Assembly: GCF_936927845.1 (NCBI RefSeq)
Contig: NZ_CAKZHV010000012.1
Span: forward strand, 1 to 17,082
Direction: 5' to 3'
DNA length: 17,082 nucleotides
Source of the DNA: an uncultured Sphingomonas sp.
GTDB taxonomy: Bacteria > Pseudomonadota > Alphaproteobacteria > Sphingomonadales > Sphingomonadaceae
Shown: piece by piece, positions 14,481-17,082 of the stretch
Numbering within the stretch: the first letter of the stretch is position 1
Layout of the letters: every line of letters begins with the position of its first letter
The notes under the pieces: generated by a model
Database searches by the model: none
Seen by the model: only the letters and a program-made list of their open reading frames with translations
Told to the model about the DNA's origin: nothing
Translations under genes and position numbers: made by a program

Positions 14481-15401
14481 ATGCGCCTGCCAGCGCTTAT
14501 GCTCATGGGCCTCCTCATCGGGGCTGCCCCCGTTGACGTGCCGGTTGGCAACTTCCAGACTTGGCTCGCATTCAAAAAGCAACCGCTTGCTTTCGATTCA
14601 GGCGGGATAAAAGTACATGTAGAGGCGGTACCCTGCCCCGCCAATCCTATCGGAGACAGCAGTTGTCGATGGGATGGCTTTAACAATCAGGCCAACGTGA
14701 CAGTGAGTTCGGCGGGCATGTCACCCATAACCGTCAAGACAGATAGTCAGAGCTCATATGCGCGGATCGCAGTGGCGCGCTTTCATCGAGGCGACCGCCA
14801 CCTAGGCATCATTATCGAAAGCCAATCAGGTGGATCGGGCGGTGATATGACGCTTCAAATGTTGATCCCGAGCGGCAGTCACTATCGCATTGCACAGTCG
14901 AATGACCCCACAGATCTGCATCTCCAAGGTCAACTAGCCGATGCGCCGCGTGACGTCTCTGGAGACGGCAGCATCGACTTGAAACTTGAGGACGCGGTGT
15001 TCGACTCCGCTTTCGGTTGTAACGCTTGTACACCTCGCCCCCCCAAGTTTCTTACGGTCAAAAATGGCAAGATTATAGACGAAAGCCGCGACCCCGGCCT
15101 TCGCGGAGCATTTGCTGCTGACATGAAGCGGCTGGCGCCGGCCTGCCTATCGCAAACCCAAGACCGCAATGGTGCCTGCGCCGCGTTTGTTGCCGACGCG
15201 GCAAGAGCCGGACAGTTCGACGTCGCTTGGAACGCAATGCTTAAGCACTATGAGCATGATGGCGTTCTATGGGAGCCCTGCGACCTAGCGCCATCAGAGT
15301 GGAAGGATCATCGATGCCCTGAGGGGCACCTAACACGGTTCAAGAGTTTTCCTGACTCCCTCCGCGCCTTCCTCATTCGAACGGGCTACATCTCCGCATG
15401 A
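14481..15401 (+). CDS. Exported Cys-rich protein with FG-GAP-like loop, transposon cargo
   Basis: A 306-residue secreted or periplasmic protein. The signal peptide is MRLPALMLMGLLIGAAPVDV, with likely cleavage near residue 16-18. GAAGGA upstream supports ATG 14481 over the longer frame from 14409. A middle region with VARFHRGDRHLGIIIE leads into DVSGDGSIDLKLED (158-171), a calcium-loop-like DxSGDGxID motif seen in FG-GAP/VCBS-type repeats. Eight cysteines (52, 62, 180, 183, 222, 233, 267, 279) suggest disulfides; 180 and 183 form a CxxC pair. The C-terminal 100 residues look helical. I do not recognise the family. It is the only non-transposition gene of the younger element and lies just inside its right end. 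Confidence 0.72.
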   Translation: MRLPALMLMGLLIGAAPVDVPVGNFQTWLAFKKQPLAFDSGGIKVHVEAVPCPANPIGDSSCRWDGFNNQANVTVSSAGMSPITVKTDSQSSYARIAVARFHRGDRHLGIIIESQSGGSGGDMTLQMLIPSGSHYRIAQSNDPTDLHLQGQLADAPRDVSGDGSIDLKLEDAVFDSAFGCNACTPRPPKFLTVKNGKIIDESRDPGLRGAFAADMKRLAPACLSQTQDRNGACAAFVADAARAGQFDVAWNAMLKHYEHDGVLWEPCDLAPSEWKDHRCPEGHLTRFKSFPDSLRAFLIRTGYISA

Positions 15402-15426
15402 TTTTCGTGCTGCGGTCTACGTAAGG

Positions 15427-15518
15427 CGCCATGTAGCGCCGACAATCGTACGCCAATTAGCGCTGACATTTACACGCAAAATCCGGCGCCAACCGTCTCT
15501 AAATACTGTCCACAAACC
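15427..15518 (-). repeat. Right end of the younger transposon
   Basis: Read on the minus strand from 15518: GGTTTGTGGAC, then 35 bases, then TAAATGTCA. Two 20-base units, 15427-15446 and 15451-15470, share 16 of 20 bases at a 24-base period and on the minus strand read ATTGTCGGCGCTA and AATGTCAGCGCTA. They match the left-end unit AATGTCAGCACTA in inverted orientation, as expected of transposase-binding sites. Confidence 0.6.
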
Positions 15519-15885
15519 CGCCGTGTCCAGAAAATCTGAACCGCATTTTGTGGACGATTTCCGGATCGCAGCGGATTACCCAGCGCGCCGCCACCTTGGT
15601 TCGAGCATGGCAGCGGGCGTCGGTCATGTTGCGGAGCCGGCGGATCGACTGACCGGTGCCGCTCGACAGTCGATCTAGCAAGGCTTGGGGCGGATCGTCC
15701 GCGCAGCGATCAAGGTCGCCGACATCGCAGTCGAGGCCATATCGACAGAAGGTCGTCACACCCATGCCGTAGGTGTCGGCCAGTCTGCGGACGTAGGTGT
15801 CGAGCCTCTCCAACGGACGCGGTTGCGGATGCAGCGGCCAGCGCGGGCGCGGTAGGTCGCCCATCAGCTCGACTTCATCGAACAC
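15499..15885 (-). pseudogene. tniQ: Truncated tniQ of the older Tn5053-like element
   Basis: 128 residues in frame. The start is TniQ-like: LPRPRWPLHPQPRPLERLDT then YVRRLADTYGMGVTTFCRYG, the proline-rich opening and first helix of TniQ, the protein linking target choice to the TniA/TniB machinery. Tn5053 TniQ is about 400 residues, so most is missing. After about residue 100 the sequence loses character and the frame ends at TAG 15499-15501, inside the right end of the inserted transposon. GTG 15885 overlaps the tniB stop; ATG 15864 is an alternative start. The remainder is not found left of 11247, so a deletion accompanied or followed the insertion, unless this is a naturally short TniQ. 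Confidence 0.6.
15547..15557 (+). repeat. Third copy of the transposon-end motif
   Basis: TTTGTGGACGA here is identical to 11245-11255 at the left transposon end. It faces the right end (15508-15516, GTCCACAAA) in inverted orientation with 30 bases between. It may be the end of another related element or part of a shared target motif. Confidence 0.4.
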
Positions 15886-16240
15886 GGGGGAAGGACGCTT
15901 CGAACAGGGCGCGCCGCTCGTCCGGCCCGCGATAGTCGCACCCGTCGAGCATCACGCGGTCGATCCGCTCGCGTCCGTGCAACAGCGCGTGGACCGTCGC
16001 GGCGGTCAGCAAGGCCGCGACCTCGCCGATCAGGCCGGTCGATCGGCGCAGCACCATGCTGCGTAATTCAGGCGCATCCGCCAGCGCCGATCGTTCCCGC
16101 AAAGGCAACGCGCGCTCGAAACTGGCGAGGAGGCGCGCGAACACACCGTCGTCCTGCCATGCCGGTAGCGGGATCGGCTCGAAGCGGTTTTCAAGCTGGT
16201 CATCGCTGCGCACCGCGATCTGAGCCTGTTTGGTGCCTAG
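15875..16240 (-). pseudogene. tniB: 3' fragment of classical tniB (older Tn5053-like element)
   Basis: About 120 residues of the TniB C terminus: LGTKQAQIAVRSDDQLENRF, EPIPLPAWQDDGVFARLLAS, FERALPLRERSALAD, STGLIGEVAALLTAATVHAL and DYRGPDERRALFEASF. This is the post-Walker-B part of the TniB/TnsC-type ATPase that activates TniA. The Walker motifs are gone because an IS5-family element begins at about 16240. The open frame continuing to 16408 is IS sequence read in the wrong frame. The stop (15875-15877) overlaps the tniQ start, the usual coupling in this operon. Confidence 0.82.
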
Positions 16241-16256
16241 GGTCAGGACTCGTTGA

Positions 16257-17014
16257 TCACAGCCAGAAGATGACGGTTGCAGCGAGGGCGACGGCAGCGA
16301 AGAAGGCCGTGGGGCAGCGATCGTAGCGAGTGGCAACGCGCCGCCAATCTTTGAGACGGCCGAACATGATCTCGATGCGGCTGCGGCGCCGGTAGCGACG
16401 CTTGTCATATCTGACCGGCTCGTTGCGCGATCGCCGGCCTGGGATGCAGGGCTGGATGCCCTTGGCCTGGAGAGCGTCTCTAAACCAATCGGCGTCGTAG
16501 CCCCGGTCGCCGAGCAGCCACTGCGCTTTCGGCAGGTCGTCCAGCAGCGCTGCCGCGCCGGTGTAGTCGCTGACTTGGCCCGCGGTCATGAAGAAGCTCA
16601 AAGGGCGTCCGTTCGCATCGGCCAAGGCGTGGAGTTTGGTGTTCATGCCACCTTTGGTGCGCCCGATCAGGCGGCCGAGATCCCCTTTTTTACCCGCAGG
16701 CTCGATGCCGTGCGGTGCGCCTTGAGGTAGGTCGCATCGATCATGACCGTCCTCGGCTCGCCACCGACCGCAGCCAGACCCTCCATCATCCGCGTGAACA
16801 CGCCCGCCTCGCCCCAACGCTTCCAGCGGTTGTAGAGCGTCTTGTAGGGCCCGTAGGCGCTCGGTGCATCGCGCCAGCGAAGCCCATTGCGGTTAACGAA
16901 CACGATGCCGCTCAGCACCCGCCGGTCATCGACCCGCGGCTTGCCGTGGCTCTTGGGAAAGAACGGCCGCAGCCGCTCGATCTGCTCGTCCGTCAGCCAA
17001 AACAGGTCGCTCAT
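16257..17014 (-). CDS. IS5-family transposase, made by -1 frameshift
   Basis: Two overlapping frames, 17014-16667 (115 residues) and one reaching 16257, combine into a transposase of about 250 residues. The first begins MSDLFWLTDEQIERLRPFF and carries the first catalytic Asp in VMIDATYLKAHRTAS. The second continues GRTKGGMNTKLHALAD and brings Asp in LLGDRGYDADWF and Glu in RRRSRIEIMFGRLKDWRR, so the DDE triad is complete. Frames join at AAAAAAG (16691-16685): slipping back one base after VKK leads into GDLGRLIGR. It seems functional. GAGGAG upstream of ATG 17014 is the ribosome-binding site. Confidence 0.88.
16685..16691 (-). promoter_or_regulatory. Programmed -1 frameshift heptamer of the IS5-family transposase
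   Basis: On the minus strand the heptamer A AAA AAG lies in the first frame just before GGG ATC. A -1 slip joins the first frame to the second, uniting the DDE residues. The first frame otherwise ends within a few codons. Confidence 0.75.
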
Positions 17015-17082
17015 CCCCGGTCTCCTCGCGGAGCCTGAATCATCTGTGGACGCCCCTTCGGGTGCAAGCGGTATCTGGAAGT

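Larger units (their letters stand above)
11247..15514. mobile_element. Tn552/Tn402-superfamily transposon with own resolvase and one cargo gene
   Basis: A unit of about 4.27 kb bounded by TGTGGAC inverted ends. It contains a MuB/TniB-like ATPase (11311-12141), a DDE transposase (12141-13628), a divergent resolvase (13778-14371) and an exported protein gene (14481-15401). TniQ is absent inside, as in Tn552. No 5-base target duplication is seen: CGGTT on the left, AACCC on the right. The boundaries rest on the matched, equally spaced end motifs. Confidence 0.6.
16240..17035 (-). mobile_element. IS5-family (IS427-like) insertion sequence, apparently complete
   Basis: About 795 bases with a two-frame transposase. 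The edges carry imperfect inverted repeats: GGGTCAGGACTCG on the left (from about 16240) and, read inward on the minus strand, TGATTCAGGCTCCG on the right (to about 17035). The left edge falls right where tniB homology stops. No clear target duplication is visible, and the sequence beyond the right edge (17036-17082) could not be identified as the rest of tniB. Confidence 0.7.

Noticed and set aside
15427..15470. CRISPR-like repeat pair
   Set aside because: Only two imperfect 20-base units with a 4-base gap and no cas gene; they fit transposase-binding sites.
16241..16408. Extension of the tniB fragment beyond 16240
   Set aside because: These codons come from the IS5-family transposase read in another frame.
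17045..17052. TGTGGACG just right of the IS5-family element as a further transposon end
   Set aside because: Only 8 bases match, with no second block at the expected distance before the window ends; chance cannot be excluded.
17036..17082. Minus-strand codons reading HPKGRPQM as the N-terminal part of the older tniB
   Set aside because: Too short to judge, and joining it to the 16240 fragment would require loss of the whole Walker region.

Overview
GC-rich bacterial DNA. The protein styles suggest a sphingomonad-type alphaproteobacterium, on a plasmid or an accessory island; this is inferred from recognised families, not from a marker gene. Most of the window is mobile DNA around a block of envelope-stress genes.

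Layout. 1-381: scrap of insertion sequences, with a tandem 17-base repeat followed by the 3' tip of orfA and the 5' part of orfB of an IS3-family element, including its frameshift heptamer. 382-793: no gene seen. 794-2337: a maintenance-type module, a ParA/resolvase-type serine recombinase with a candidate three-dyad res site, then a VapB/VapC toxin-antitoxin pair. 2633-6477 (minus strand): two small DUF2382 (YsnF) stress proteins around an OmpA-like peptidoglycan-binding protein, then a CmpX-like multi-helix membrane protein and a lipoprotein. 6628-8112 (plus): a divergent regulator with three PAS domains and a LuxR helix-turn-helix. A perfect 8+8 base dyad sits between it and the stress operon. 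8205-8548: a broken YciI-like gene. 8541-10106 (minus): a BchE-like B12/radical-SAM protein. 10174-10560 (plus): a small membrane protein.

10618-17082 is best read as nested transposons. An older Tn5053/Tn402-like element is represented by the 3' part of tniB (15875-16240), a truncated tniQ (15499-15885) and probably its resolvase (10618-11214), all on the minus strand in the order usual for that family. Between tniQ and the resolvase lies a younger element of about 4.3 kb (about 11247-15514) with tniB-like ATPase, DDE transposase, its own divergent resolvase with a res-like spacer, and one exported cargo protein. Both of its ends begin with the same 11 bases in inverted orientation and carry a second shared block at matching depth (35 and 36 bases). 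Its position at the resolvase side of the older element is what res-site-hunting transposons of this superfamily do. An apparently intact IS5-family (IS427-like) element with a programmed frameshift interrupts the older tniB at about 16240.

How the genes work together. The PAS-LuxR protein is a plausible soluble sensor controlling the divergent envelope-stress operon through the dyad at 6524-6552. The recombinase plus VapBC pair fits replicon stability. I see no CRISPR array, tRNA or rRNA.
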